A DNA stretch of 64,000 bases from Salinirubellus litoreus (lineage in GTDB: Archaea; Halobacteriota; Halobacteria; Halobacteriales; Haloarculaceae). This document shows positions 27,130 to 35,677 of this stretch, one piece after another (position 1 is the stretch's first letter; each line of letters opens with the position of its first letter). The notes under the pieces were generated by a model. The model had not been told where the DNA came from, did no database searches, and saw only the letters and a program-made list of their open reading frames with translations. The translations under genes were made by a program, and so were the position numbers. The stretch is from assembly GCF_037335815.1 (NCBI RefSeq), contig NZ_CP147841.1:2604001-2668000 (forward strand), given 5' to 3'.

Positions 27130-27816
27130 TCAGTACTCCCAGAGCCGCCCGATCCGCGAGTCGGCCTCCGGGTGGGCCTCGCGGAGCCGCTCGACGTCCG
27201 TCTCGCCGTCGACGTTGATCACGTGGATCTCACCGCGCCGCCCGTCGTAGACGTCCTGGAAGTCGTAGACGACCCCCACGACGTCGACCTCTTCGGGGAT
27301 CTCCTCGCTCTCCCGAAGGAACTCGACTTGGCGGTCGACGTTGTACTCGACGAGGTGATTTATCGCCGCCGCCCGGTCGAGGTCGTCCGGCAGGGCGTCG
27401 ACCCCCGCTTCGAGGTGCGGCCCCAGCAGTCCGATGCAGTGTTCGATCCCCGGCGGCTCGGAGTCCGAGCCGCCGCCGGTCAGGTGATCGTAGGTCGCCG
27501 TGACGGCACCGCACCCCGTGTGTCCGACGACGACGGCGAGTTCGGTCCCCGTGTGCTCGATCGGGTAGAGGACGTCACCCGAGACGACCTCCCCCGCGTC
27601 GGTCCGCTGGACGACGCGGTTGCCGATGTTGGCACAGGTGAAGACGCGCCCCGGCTCCTCGTTCCCCCACATGTGGTCCTGCAGGACCCGCGAGTCCGAA
27701 CAACAGACCGTGACGGCACCGGGCTGCTGGCCGTCCTGAACCGCGTCGAAGCGCGATTCGAACTCCGTCGCGTGCTCGGCGTTGCCTCGAAGCAGGTCGA
27801 CGAACGTCGAGTTCAT
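27130..27816 (-). CDS. beta-class carbonic anhydrase
   Basis: A 228-residue zinc enzyme for interconversion of CO2 and bicarbonate. The zinc ligands are visible: Cys and Asp in VTVCCSDSRV (about residue 38) and His and Cys in VVVGHTGCGAV (about residue 97). The C-terminus is acidic as expected for a halophile. It is a single gene; the 198 bases upstream hold nothing else recognisable. Confidence 0.93.
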   Translation of the reverse strand: MNSTFVDLLRGNAEHATEFESRFDAVQDGQQPGAVTVCCSDSRVLQDHMWGNEEPGRVFTCANIGNRVVQRTDAGEVVSGDVLYPIEHTGTELAVVVGHTGCGAVTATYDHLTGGGSDSEPPGIEHCIGLLGPHLEAGVDALPDDLDRAAAINHLVEYNVDRQVEFLRESEEIPEEVDVVGVVYDFQDVYDGRRGEIHVINVDGETDVERLREAHPEADSRIGRLWEY

Positions 27817-28014
27817 GCTCGTCCCGACCCCACTCGCCCGGGGAAGTTCGCTCTTTCTACTGCGGGCGGGACGAGAGGCTCGCTCGACCGCCGACTGGAT
27901 CCGCCCGATCCCCGGGCCGACCGTCGTCGAACTCGTAGACGAACCGATCCCTCGCCCTGCCCCCCGTCCCCACGATCGGGGAGGCGGATTCGCTCTGCGT
28001 CGGTACGTATCCGT

Positions 28015-28422
28015 TCAGTTCCCGAACGCCTGCTGGACCGTCTCGGTGTCGTGGTAGTCGGTGAACCGGACCATCCTGCCGTCCTCGAGTTCGCAGACGT
28101 GTGCGAACGGAACCGCGATCTCCTCGCCAGTCTCCCGGACCGTCCCCGTGATCTCGCCGAGGACGACGACCGTGTCGCCGCCGTCCACGTATCGGTGCGG
28201 GGTCGCCTGGAACCCCTCGTAGTCGCTCGCGGTGCCCGCGAACACCTCCTCCGCGATCGCCTCGGGACCGTGGTGCGAGCCGCTGTACCGCGCGCCCATG
28301 GGCTCTACCCACTCGATGTCGTCGTCGAACGTCGCGAGGACGTCCCCGATATTACCCGAGTTGAAGCCTTCGTACGCCGACTCGACGATCTCGAGGTTGC
28401 TCCGCCGTGCCGTGGTGGCCAT
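28015..28422 (-). CDS. NTF2-like (SnoaL-type) protein
   Basis: A 135-residue cone-fold protein (VESAYEGFNSGNIGDVLATF, DDDIEWVEP, GPEAIAEEVF, ITGTVRETGEEIAVPF, TDYHDTETVQQAF), the SnoaL/NTF2 pattern that includes small-molecule isomerases and binding proteins. No catalytic set can be assigned. The ATG at 28422 is preceded by an 18 bp palindrome and a TATA-like element (tataact), so it may be regulated. Confidence 0.85.
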   Translation of the reverse strand: MATTARRSNLEIVESAYEGFNSGNIGDVLATFDDDIEWVEPMGARYSGSHHGPEAIAEEVFAGTASDYEGFQATPHRYVDGGDTVVVLGEITGTVRETGEEIAVPFAHVCELEDGRMVRFTDYHDTETVQQAFGN

Positions 28423-28430
28423 TGTATTAC

Positions 28431-28448
28431 ACCATCGTTCGTGATGGT
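28431..28448. promoter_or_regulatory. palindrome over NTF2-like promoter, possible operator
   Basis: ACCATC-gttcgt-GATGGT, perfect 6-base arms, lies 9-26 bases before the start codon and 3' of a TATA-like GTTATATC at 28455-28463. This position would overlap the transcription start, fitting a repressor site. Which protein binds is unknown. Confidence 0.45.
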
Positions 28449-28644
28449 TTCGGAGCGATATAACTTCGGCATGACCCGTGCTAGCGTTCGATTCCCGAAG
28501 GGCGGCGGCTCGGACGACGCCGACCGACAGCACGAAGCATATGACTGCAGGCGACGCCCGGCCTGCGCTACCACGTGGTCGAGGCGACCGGTCGATCGCT
28601 GGTGGATCCCGCGTCCGCTCCGACGCCCTCGCCCCCGCATCGGC

Positions 28645-29433
28645 TCACTCGGCCGTGCTCCGGTAGGCCTCGGCGAGCCCGTCGAGCGCCTCGTGGTGGT
28701 GGGTCGTGTGCGGGGCGGTGAGCGGCGAGACGCTCACCCGACCCTCGACCACCGTGCGTCGGTCGGACCCGTCCGGGTCGGCCAGTTCGCCGGTCGCCAT
28801 CCGCTCCCAGATACGGTCGACGATCCGGATCCCGTCGTCGTCGTCCGATTCGGCGTCCATGTCGTAGACGTGCGAGGGGTGGGTGATCTCCATCTCGGCG
28901 TGGCCCTCCTCCCGCGGGAGGGGCGCGTTCACGTTGAGGTAGTCCGCGTCGTCGAAGACGCCGGCACCGAACGCGTGGTCGGCGAGGTATCGGGCGGCGC
29001 GGGCGGCCTCGGCGTAGTCGTCGATACCCGGATCGAACCCCTCGTAGGCCTCGTCTGTCCCGGGGAAGTAGAGCGAGACGGCCATCGCGGGGAGGCCGAG
29101 GAAGGCCGCCTCGACGGCTGCCGAGACGGTCCCCGACCGCCCGAGCACGTAGTGGCCGAGGTTCGCCCCCCGGTTACAGCCCGCCACCACGAGATCGGGG
29201 TCGAGCGAGAGCGCCTGGTACCCCGCGATGACGCAGTCGGTCGGCGTCCCGTCGACGACGTAGCCGCGGTCGTGCTCCTCGACGGTCACCCGCCCCGAGA
29301 GCTGTCGGCCGACGGCGCTCTGGTCCTCGCTCGGGGCGACGACCGTCACGTCGGCCAGCGTCGACAGCGACTCGTAGAGCGCGTCGATCCCCGTCGCGGA
29401 GATACCGTCGTCGTTCGTGAGGAGCACGTCCAT
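28645..29433 (-). CDS. surE: 5'/3'-nucleotidase SurE
   Basis: A 262-residue SurE metal-dependent phosphatase. The diagnostic TNDDG motif is at residues 5-9 (MDVLLTNDDGI), followed by DQSAVGRQLSG, VDGTPTDCVI and GCNRGANLG. It dephosphorylates nucleoside monophosphates. The last 60 residues include the swapped C-terminal arm region. The upstream plus-strand histidine kinase is divergent, with 112 bases between the starts. Confidence 0.95.
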   Translation of the reverse strand: MDVLLTNDDGISATGIDALYESLSTLADVTVVAPSEDQSAVGRQLSGRVTVEEHDRGYVVDGTPTDCVIAGYQALSLDPDLVVAGCNRGANLGHYVLGRSGTVSAAVEAAFLGLPAMAVSLYFPGTDEAYEGFDPGIDDYAEAARAARYLADHAFGAGVFDDADYLNVNAPLPREEGHAEMEITHPSHVYDMDAESDDDDGIRIVDRIWERMATGELADPDGSDRRTVVEGRVSVSPLTAPHTTHHHEALDGLAEAYRSTAE

Positions 29434-29545
29434 GCGTGTGTCCTGGGGGTGGCCCGCGCAAAAGTTCACCGGGGCCCGGAGGCGTGGACTCACTGACTGC
29501 GCCCGGGTGAACCGCTTTAGTTCGTTACTACCTACCGATCCGTGG

Positions 29546-30838
29546 ATGTTGGGTAGGGGCGAGTCGTCGGCGGGGGCGTACCGCGAGGTGTTCGACGGGA
29601 TCGACGAGGGGCTCGTGCTCCTCGAAGGAGACACGGGTCGTATCGTCGACGTGAACGGCTCGTTCGCGGATCTCGTGGGCGCGGCGCGGGAGTCGCTCGC
29701 CGGGCGGACGCTCGTCTCGATCACCAACAACGAGAGCCACGCCGCGGTCGCCTACGCGATCGCGATGATCGAGCGGGCCGCCGCGGGCGAGCCACAGTCG
29801 TTCGAGTGGACGGACCGGAACGCGGCCGGCGAGACGGTCGAACTCGACGTCGATCTCTCCCCAGTGACCGTCGACGGGGACCGGCTCGTGCTCGGCGTCG
29901 TCCACGACGTCACCACCGATCGCGAGCGCGAGCGGGCGCTCTTTCGCCGGAAGGAGCGCCTCGAGGAGTTCGCCGGCGTCGTCTCACACGACCTCCGCGG
30001 CCCGCTCAACGTCGTCGAGGGCGAACTCCACCGGTACCGGGAGACGGGCGCGGCCGAACACCTCGACGCCGTCGAGGCCGCCGCGTGTCACCTCGACCGG
30101 GTCGTCGCGGATCTGCTCGACCTGGCGAAGGACGGTCGGACGGTCGGGGAGATGGAGCCCGTCTCCCTCGAAGCGATGGCACGGCGCGCGTGGTCGCTCG
30201 TCGACGACCGGGGGGCTACCCTCCTCGTGACCGGTGATTCGACCGTACGGGCCGACCCGGGCCGGCTCACCCGGGCGCTCGAGAACCTCTTTCGGAACGC
30301 TGTCGAGCATGGCTCGACAAGCCTTCCCTCGCAGGCTCGCGAGGACAGCGTGGAACACGGTTCCACGTGCAGTCGGCCGGAGGCCGACGACGTTGCCGAG
30401 GGAACCTCGGCAGGCAATCAGCGCCCACCGGGCGCTGATGACGCCGTCGAGCACGGCTCGACGAGCCCTCCCTCGCAGGCTCGGGAGGACAGCGTGGAAC
30501 ACGGTTCCACGAGCCGTCGAGAGCCCACCGTCGGGTCCATCGAGGGCCGTCCGCGCGCCGACGAACTGGGGATCCGAGTAGGCCCGCTCGCGGACGGCGA
30601 GGGGTTCTTCGTCGCGGACGACGGTCCGGGGATCCCGGCCGACGAGCGCGAGCGCGCGTTCGCACCCGGATTCACCACCGCGGCCGACGGGACCGGCCTC
30701 GGTCTCGCCATCGTCCGCCGTATCTTCGAGGCCCACGGCTGGTCGACCGAGGTCACCGAGAGCGAGGACGGGGGGGCGCGGTTCGTGGTGCGAGGCGTGA
30801 CGCTCGGTGTTCGGGCCGAATCGTGCGAATCGCTCTGA
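29546..30838 (+). CDS. PAS sensor histidine kinase with hairpin-array insert
   Basis: A 430-residue soluble kinase. Residues of about 10-120 are a PAS domain (REVFDGIDEGLVLLEGDTG), the H-box is VVSHDLRGPLN (about 141), and the N-box ENLFRNAVEHGST is near 253. The G1 and G2 boxes (VADDGPGIP, GTGLGLAIVRRI) follow only after about 70 extra residues. The extra segment consists of repeated VEHGST / PSQARED units and sits in the ATP-lid region directly after the N-box. No response regulator is adjacent. The ATG at 29546 has a TATA-like gctttagtt 30 bases upstream. Confidence 0.9.
   Translation: MLGRGESSAGAYREVFDGIDEGLVLLEGDTGRIVDVNGSFADLVGAARESLAGRTLVSITNNESHAAVAYAIAMIERAAAGEPQSFEWTDRNAAGETVELDVDLSPVTVDGDRLVLGVVHDVTTDRERERALFRRKERLEEFAGVVSHDLRGPLNVVEGELHRYRETGAAEHLDAVEAAACHLDRVVADLLDLAKDGRTVGEMEPVSLEAMARRAWSLVDDRGATLLVTGDSTVRADPGRLTRALENLFRNAVEHGSTSLPSQAREDSVEHGSTCSRPEADDVAEGTSAGNQRPPGADDAVEHGSTSPPSQAREDSVEHGSTSRREPTVGSIEGRPRADELGIRVGPLADGEGFFVADDGPGIPADERERAFAPGFTTAADGTGLGLAIVRRIFEAHGWSTEVTESEDGGARFVVRGVTLGVRAESCESL
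30302..30510. repeat. in-frame array of nine short hairpins inside the kinase gene
   Basis: Nine inverted repeats of 17-22 bp with 6-8 bp stems lie at 30302-30318, 30327-30344, 30350-30366, 30372-30388, 30394-30412, 30420-30436, 30446-30462, 30467-30488 and 30494-30510, centred every 22-26 bases. GTCGAGC-A(T/C)G-GCTCGAC and GTGGAAC-ACG-GTTCCAC are typical. Units 1-3 recur as 7-9 at a 144-base offset. The reading frame is kept throughout, and the first unit is the N-box itself. Confidence 0.9.
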
Positions 30839-30879
30839 CCCGCTCTCCGACACCGGCTCGGTCCCCATAGTCGGTCCTC

Positions 30880-30960
30880 GTACGGTCGTGCGTAGTCCTT
30901 TACCGGCGATCACCGTTCCTATCCGGGTGATCGACAGTAAATCGTTACGCACGACCGTAT
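30880..30960. repeat. 81 bp inverted repeat, copy 2
   Basis: Left arm GTACGG-TCGTGC-GTAGTCCTTTACCGG. Right arm, read on the other strand, ATACGG-TCGTGC-GTAACGATTTACTG. The six variable bases are identical in both arms, so the pairing is perfect there. It lies between the convergent kinase and Rsm22-like genes, and the TGA stop of the latter begins at its edge. Confidence 0.85.
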
Positions 30961-32369
30961 CAGGCGGCCGCGATGCGGTCGACGACCGTCTCCCCGTCGG
31001 CGACCAGGTTGTACGCGCCCTCGTCGTCGTTCCAGAGTACGAGAACGTTCTCGAAGGCGAGGAGGTCGCCGTAGCCTGCGTCCCGGAGGGCGTCGTTGAG
31101 CGCCGACTCGCGGGTGAGTACCGCGTAGTGGTCGGTGGATTCCGAGCCGTCGCTCACCCGGTAGAGCGGGTTCCGCTCACCCCCGCCGCTCAGGTCGTGA
31201 CTCAGTTTCAGCGCCACGAGGTCGACGCGCTTGGTGACGTGCCGCTCCGAGTCGGCCAGCTTCGCGTACCGGCCCGGGTCGGGCCGGAACTCGATGGCCC
31301 GCGCGCCGTCGGATCGGACCGTCGCGTAGGCGTACTGGACGTCGACGTTGACGAACTCGCCTTCACCGCCGGTCGCCTCGTCGAGCCGCCGCTGGAACGC
31401 GGGCACCTGGAGATCGGGCTGGACCGCGAACGTCCAGCCCCGATCGGTCGGTCGCTCGCCGGGCCACAGCCGGAGCGTCGGGGCGTAGGTGTCGTACGGC
31501 CCCTCGTCGACGAGCCCCCGCTCGACCTCGCGGAGCCCCGTCGCGGTCTCCAGGTCCGCCGGCGCGAGCAGGAGACAGCTCCCGTCGTCGGCCAGGAACT
31601 CGCAGTAGCGCCGGGCGACCCCGACCGGGTCCGCCAGTTCCGAGAGGACGTTTCCGAAGATCAGCAGGTCGTACTCCCCCTCGGGTTCGAACGCCTCGGC
31701 CGTCTCGCGGTGGACCAGCGTCCGGAACGAGGGGCGCGACCCATCGAGCATCCGCTCGAACACCTCCGCGGCGGCGCTCGGCTCGACCGCGTGGTACTCC
31801 ACCAGCGAATCCTCGGGGAGCAGGTCGTGGACGCCGAGCGCCGGCCCGCCGACGCCCGCGCCGACGTCGAGCACCCGGAGCCGCCGGGGGAGCAGTCCGT
31901 CGGAAGCGAGATCCGCGAGCGGGTACTGGACGGCCGCGTAGTAGTCCGGAAGGTGATAGATCGCGTAGGCGTGGGCGGTCTCGCGGTCGTACTCGACGGG
32001 GCGGTTCCGGTAGTAGTCCTCCTTGATCTCCCGGACGCGCTCGCGGAGGGCGTCACCACTCTCTCCCTCGTACCAGTCCGGGCCGTACGCCTCCGAGAGC
32101 AGGTCCTCGAGACGGTTCGCGTGCTCGTCCGGGAACGCCTCGACGCCACGGAACGCGACCGCCGCAGTCCCCTCCTCGACAGGGACGAACGTCCCGTCCG
32201 CACGCTCGCGCATCCCCAGGTCGAACGCGGCCTCGCGTAGCACCCCGCGAACGACCGCCGGGTGGGGCTGGCCGGAGACGTACTCGTGGATCTCCTCGGG
32301 ATCGACCGGGCGCACGTTCCGGAGGTAGCGGGCGTTGTCGAGTATCTCCCGCTCCTGGCCGTCGGTCAG
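30960..32369 (-). CDS. Rsm22-like SAM methyltransferase, CTG start proposed
   Basis: A protein of about 469 residues. The N-terminal region (NARYLRNVRPVDPEEIHEYV, QPHPAVVRGVLR) and a Rossmann domain with motif I VLDVGAGVGGPALGV resemble the Rsm22 family (small ribosomal subunit methyltransferase-like). The first in-frame codon past the upstream tyrA stop is CTG at 32369, overlapping that TGA as CTGA; a GTG at 32315 would drop the conserved LDNARYLRN. No ATG fits. Translation is probably coupled to tyrA. The stop abuts inverted repeat copy 2. Confidence 0.8.
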   Translation of the reverse strand: MTDGQEREILDNARYLRNVRPVDPEEIHEYVSGQPHPAVVRGVLREAAFDLGMRERADGTFVPVEEGTAAVAFRGVEAFPDEHANRLEDLLSEAYGPDWYEGESGDALRERVREIKEDYYRNRPVEYDRETAHAYAIYHLPDYYAAVQYPLADLASDGLLPRRLRVLDVGAGVGGPALGVHDLLPEDSLVEYHAVEPSAAAEVFERMLDGSRPSFRTLVHRETAEAFEPEGEYDLLIFGNVLSELADPVGVARRYCEFLADDGSCLLLAPADLETATGLREVERGLVDEGPYDTYAPTLRLWPGERPTDRGWTFAVQPDLQVPAFQRRLDEATGGEGEFVNVDVQYAYATVRSDGARAIEFRPDPGRYAKLADSERHVTKRVDLVALKLSHDLSGGGERNPLYRVSDGSESTDHYAVLTRESALNDALRDAGYGDLLAFENVLVLWNDDEGAYNLVADGETVVDRIAAA

Positions 32370-33136
32370 ATCCCCCCACCCCCACCCGTCTCGCCTGTCT
32401 CGTCTGCGGCCTCGCGGTAGAGCCGCTCGAACGCCTCGTCGTCGGCCTCCGCGATGCGCTGTGCGGCCTCGGCGACGTCCGCCGCCCCCGGGAACGCCCC
32501 CTGGATCTCGGCGTAGACCGACGGCTCGTTCCCCGTAACGAGGTCGGCGACGGCCTCCAGCTCCGCCGAGATGGGGGTGTGGAACCGGTCGGGGACGTCC
32601 TCGGCCGCGAGCGCGTAGGCGAGGATCGCCGCGTGCGCCCTCGCCTGGACCGTCCGCATCGCCTCGTCGTGCTCCTCGGGCGTGGTCTCGAACAGCTCGT
32701 TCCCCCGGTCGGCGAGCACCTCCCTGACGGCCTGGAGCACGGGGCCGTCCGCCCCGAGGACGACCGCGACGTTCCCCGGTTCGTTCGAGGGGGCGAACAG
32801 CGGGTGGAGGCTCGCCCGCTCGCGGTCGGCGGCGTGCTCGTCCATCGCCCGGACCGGCCCGGCCATCACCCCCGAGACGTCGAGTACCGCCTCGCTCGCC
32901 CGCGGCGCGTGCTCGGCGATGGAGGCCTCGGTAGCGGAGATTGGGACGGCGACACAGACGAGGTCGAACTTCTCTCCGTCGTCGATATCGACCGCGCGAG
33001 CGTCGAGGAGTGTCGCTGCCGACTCGGCGGCTGCCGCGTCGCTGTCGGCGAACGCCACGTTCCACCCGGCCGCGCCCGCGAGACACCGACCCAGCCACCG
33101 GCCCATCGTCCCCGCGCCGACCACCAGTGTGTCCAT
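32366..33136 (-). CDS. tyrA: prephenate dehydrogenase
   Basis: A 256-residue NAD(P)-dependent dehydrogenase. The Rossmann motif GAGTMGRWLG follows the start MDTLVV, and the substrate region has VSGVMAGPVRAM, HPLFAPS and the helical C-terminal domain. It converts prephenate to 4-hydroxyphenylpyruvate for tyrosine synthesis. The ATG at 33136 is preferred to an in-frame upstream codon at 33157 because the motif distance then matches the family. A run of Gly codons precedes its TGA, which overlaps the next gene. Confidence 0.88.
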   Translation of the reverse strand: MDTLVVGAGTMGRWLGRCLAGAAGWNVAFADSDAAAAESAATLLDARAVDIDDGEKFDLVCVAVPISATEASIAEHAPRASEAVLDVSGVMAGPVRAMDEHAADRERASLHPLFAPSNEPGNVAVVLGADGPVLQAVREVLADRGNELFETTPEEHDEAMRTVQARAHAAILAYALAAEDVPDRFHTPISAELEAVADLVTGNEPSVYAEIQGAFPGAADVAEAAQRIAEADDEAFERLYREAADETGETGGGGGI

Positions 33137-33238
33137 CGAGTCCGGGTAGCCGGTCACGGCGCAAAAAGAGACGGGTTCTCCGGACCGGTGCGCCGGCCCC
33201 CGGCGGTCCGGTCGATCCGTCGTCCCGCTCCGACCCTC

Positions 33239-33318
33239 ATACGGTCGGTTGTAGTCCTTTACCGGGGATCACCGACCCCGCCGGGCGATCACCGGTACAT
33301 CGTTACAACCGACCGTAT
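33239..33318. repeat. 80 bp inverted repeat, copy 3
   Basis: Left arm ATACGG-TCGGTT-GTAGTCCTTTACCGG. Right arm, read on the other strand, ATACGG-TCGGTT-GTAACGATGTACCGG. The six variable bases again match between arms but differ from other copies. The TGA of the M24 peptidase gene forms the edge of the repeat. Here the flanking genes run in the same direction, so the repeat follows a gene end, not only convergent pairs. Confidence 0.85.
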
Positions 33319-34490
33319 CAGACTACCAGTTCGCGGCCGTAGCTCGTCAGGTTCTCGTAGCCGCCCTCGCGGACGACGACGATGTCCTCGATGCGCACGC
33401 CCCCGTGTTCGGGGTCGTAGAGCCCCGGCTCGATCGTGACGACCTGCCCCGCCTCGAGCTCGTTGTCCGCGGTGCTGAGCCGGGGGTACTCGTGGATGTC
33501 GAGCCCGACACCGTGCCCGGTCGAGTGGATGAACCCCGTCTCGGTCGACTCGTCGGCACGGAGCGTCGGCCAGCCCGCGTCCTCGTAGACGTCACAGACC
33601 GCGTCGTGGACGTCGGATCCCGAGACGCCCGCTTCGAGGACCTCGAACGCCGCGTCCATCGCCTCCTCGGTCAGGTCGTACCACTCCCTCACCGTCTCGC
33701 TCGGCTCGCCCACGCAGAACGTCCGCGTCATGTCCGCGAAGTAGCCCGTCTCCTTCGAGTGGGGGAAGATGTCGATTATCACGGGTTCGTCCTCGTAGAG
33801 CGGCCCGGAGCCGCGTTCGTGGGGGTCGGCGGCCTGGGCACCGCCGGCGACGATGGTCTCCGCGAGCGCACACTCGTTACGGATGAGCGAGACCTCGATC
33901 TCCTGTCTGACGTGCTCGCTCGTCAGCACCTCCCCGTCGTGGTGGAGCACGCCGTCGACGTCCGGTTCGGCGTCACGGAGCAGGCGCTCGGCGGTCGCCA
34001 TCGCCTTCTCGTTGGCCCGCTGTGACTCGCGCATCCACTCGACCTCCTCGTCGGTCTTGGTCGCGCGGATGCGCCCGATGGTGTCCTCGTAGTCCGGTTC
34101 GACGTCGATCCCCTGTTCGCGAAGCCCGTCGGCCGCCCCGAGCGGGAACGCCGTCGGTGTTGCCACCGACTTGACGTCGTATGATTCGAGGAACTCCGCG
34201 TAGAGGCGGTGGGTCCCCTCGGTCTCGCCGTGTTCGCGGAGCTTCGCCCTCGCGTCGAAGTCGGCGGTCCGCTCGACGGTCGCCGCGCGGGCCTCCTTCC
34301 TCGCCCGGCCGTATTCCAGCCCAGAGACGAGCAGGTGGACCTCCCCGTCGTACAGCGTGAGGAAGTCGTCCGGCGCGTCGAACCCCGAGAGGTACCGCTG
34401 GTCGGCCTCGTCCGAGTCGGCGACGACGAGGTAGCCGTCGACCCCGTGCTCGTCGAGGAGCGCATCGAGCTTCGAGAGGTCAGGTTCCAT
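33318..34490 (-). CDS. M24 family Xaa-Pro aminopeptidase
   Basis: A 390-residue metallopeptidase. The N-terminal creatinase-like domain (residues 1-130) is followed by the pita-bread domain. Its five metal ligands are visible: Asp in IIDIFPHSKE and FADMTRTF, His in STGHGVGLDIHEYP, Glu in VTIEPGLY and Glu in GGVRIEDIV. It removes N-terminal residues before proline. The ATG at 34490 has a TATA-like ATATAC 25 bases upstream. It is divergent from the DUF357 gene. Confidence 0.93.
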   Translation of the reverse strand: MEPDLSKLDALLDEHGVDGYLVVADSDEADQRYLSGFDAPDDFLTLYDGEVHLLVSGLEYGRARKEARAATVERTADFDARAKLREHGETEGTHRLYAEFLESYDVKSVATPTAFPLGAADGLREQGIDVEPDYEDTIGRIRATKTDEEVEWMRESQRANEKAMATAERLLRDAEPDVDGVLHHDGEVLTSEHVRQEIEVSLIRNECALAETIVAGGAQAADPHERGSGPLYEDEPVIIDIFPHSKETGYFADMTRTFCVGEPSETVREWYDLTEEAMDAAFEVLEAGVSGSDVHDAVCDVYEDAGWPTLRADESTETGFIHSTGHGVGLDIHEYPRLSTADNELEAGQVVTIEPGLYDPEHGGVRIEDIVVVREGGYENLTSYGRELVV

Positions 34491-34589
34491 GCGACGGGGT
34501 GGGTCTGCGGTCGGTATATGCCTACCGGGTACGGGAACGAGGAGGCGACCGCCGGAAGGGGTTTTGTCCGGCGGCCCCCACTCGGGGGT
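34491..34589. promoter_or_regulatory. divergent promoters, M24 peptidase and DUF357 gene
   Basis: Within 99 bases there are two TATA-like elements: gtatat at 34514-34519 for the minus-strand peptidase, and ggttttgtcc at 34558-34567 for the plus-strand DUF357 gene. Each is 25-30 bases from its start codon, suggesting leaderless transcripts on both sides. Confidence 0.55.
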
Positions 34590-34874
34590 ATGGCCGCCGA
34601 CCTCGCCGAAAAGACCGACCGGTACGAGCGACTGCTCGCCGAGGCGCTCGACGCTGCGACCGTCGCCGTGCCGTCGGGGACGCCACTCCACGACGCCGCC
34701 GGGGAGTTCGAGGAGATGGCCCGGTCGTACCTCGAGGACGGCCGGCACTTCCGCGAGGAGGGCGACCCGGTGAACGCGCTCGCGGCGTTCTCCTACGGTC
34801 ACGCCTGGCTCGACGCCGGCGCGCGGGTCGGCCTGTTCGACGTCCCCGATGAAGGTCACCTGTTCACGCAGTGA
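34590..34874 (+). CDS. DUF357 family protein
   Basis: A 94-residue helical protein matching the archaeal DUF357 pattern: AEKTDRYERLLAEALD at the start and the hallmark ARSYLEDGRHFREEGDPVNALAAFSYGHAWLDAG, given here across residues 49-82. The helices resemble a tetratricopeptide-like bundle. The function is not known. Its TGA overlaps a GTG of the downstream GNAT frame by four bases. Confidence 0.85.
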   Translation: MAADLAEKTDRYERLLAEALDAATVAVPSGTPLHDAAGEFEEMARSYLEDGRHFREEGDPVNALAAFSYGHAWLDAGARVGLFDVPDEGHLFTQ

Positions 34875-34930
34875 CGGCCGGACGAGCGCGGACCGCCGGA
34901 GGTATGGCGATCGGCCCTCTCCGATACCCC

Positions 34931-35407
34931 ATGCGCGAGCACGGCTCCGGGGCCGGCGGTCACGAGCCCGATCGAACCGTGGACGTCTTCCGCATCTCCT
35001 CGGAGGCGGAGCTCTCGGCCGCCCTCGACATCCGCCGCGAGGTGTTCATCGAAGAGCAGGGCGTCCCGGAGGGACTCGAACTCGACGGCCGGGACGAGGA
35101 AGCCACCCACTTCCTCGCGCGCCGAAACGGCGAGCCCGTGGGGACCGCACGGCTCAGGGACTACGGTGACGGGGTCGCGAAGGTCGAGCGGGTCGCCGTC
35201 CGCGAGCCCCACCGCGGCGAGGGCTGGGGGGAGCGGCTCATGACGACCGTGGAGTCACGCGCCCGCGAGGCCGGCTACGAGCGGGTGCGGCTCGCCGCGC
35301 AGGTCCCCGTCGTCGGGTTCTACGAGCGGCTCGGCTACGAGGTCGTGGGCGAGGAGTTCGAGGACGCGGGCATCCCTCACCGGTCGATGGTGAAGTCGCT
35401 CCGATAG
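34931..35407 (+). CDS. GNAT family N-acetyltransferase
   Basis: A protein of about 158 residues with the GNAT fold: FRISSEAELSAALDIRREVF, the acetyl-CoA loop VAVREPHRGEGWGERLM (R/QxxGxG/A type) and VVGFYERLGYEVVGEEF. The ElaA/YjcF-like opening VFIEEQGVPEGLELDG suggests this subgroup. Three starts are possible: GTG at 34871 (four-base overlap with DUF357), ATG at 34904 and ATG at 34931. 34931 is shown because the core begins soon after it. The substrate is unknown. Confidence 0.85.
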   Translation: MREHGSGAGGHEPDRTVDVFRISSEAELSAALDIRREVFIEEQGVPEGLELDGRDEEATHFLARRNGEPVGTARLRDYGDGVAKVERVAVREPHRGEGWGERLMTTVESRAREAGYERVRLAAQVPVVGFYERLGYEVVGEEFEDAGIPHRSMVKSLR

Positions 35408-35677
35408 CGACACCCGTGCCCTCCGTGATTCTCGGTGGCCGAAGCTGGTCGGGATCCTCTACGCCGACGATCCGGATCGCTCACCGCCGACAGCCTCGCG
35501 GTCGGATCGAACTCGGGGATACGGCCGGCGACCGTGGACATGGCTACGCGGGCCGCGACCACGGAACGCTCCGATCCGGCGAGTCACCGTGCCCGCCTCC
35601 CGAGGCGTCTTCGAGGGAGTGGCGACCGGGCGTTTCGGGGGTGGCGCATCGGGCGCTGCGCTCGTGAGGAGGGGAGT

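Noticed and set aside
27172..29496. 774-codon plus-strand open frame
   Set aside because: Antisense to carbonic anhydrase, NTF2-like and SurE genes, all of which have clear motifs; the long frame has none.
30302..30510. Kinase array considered as a CRISPR array
   Set aside because: Units are palindromes of 17-22 bp without unique spacers of constant length, lie in a reading frame, and no cas gene is present.
35408..35677. Gap beside the HprK-like gene searched for a PqqD-like partner
   Set aside because: A short minus-strand frame exists but lacks any PqqD pattern, so no gene is called.
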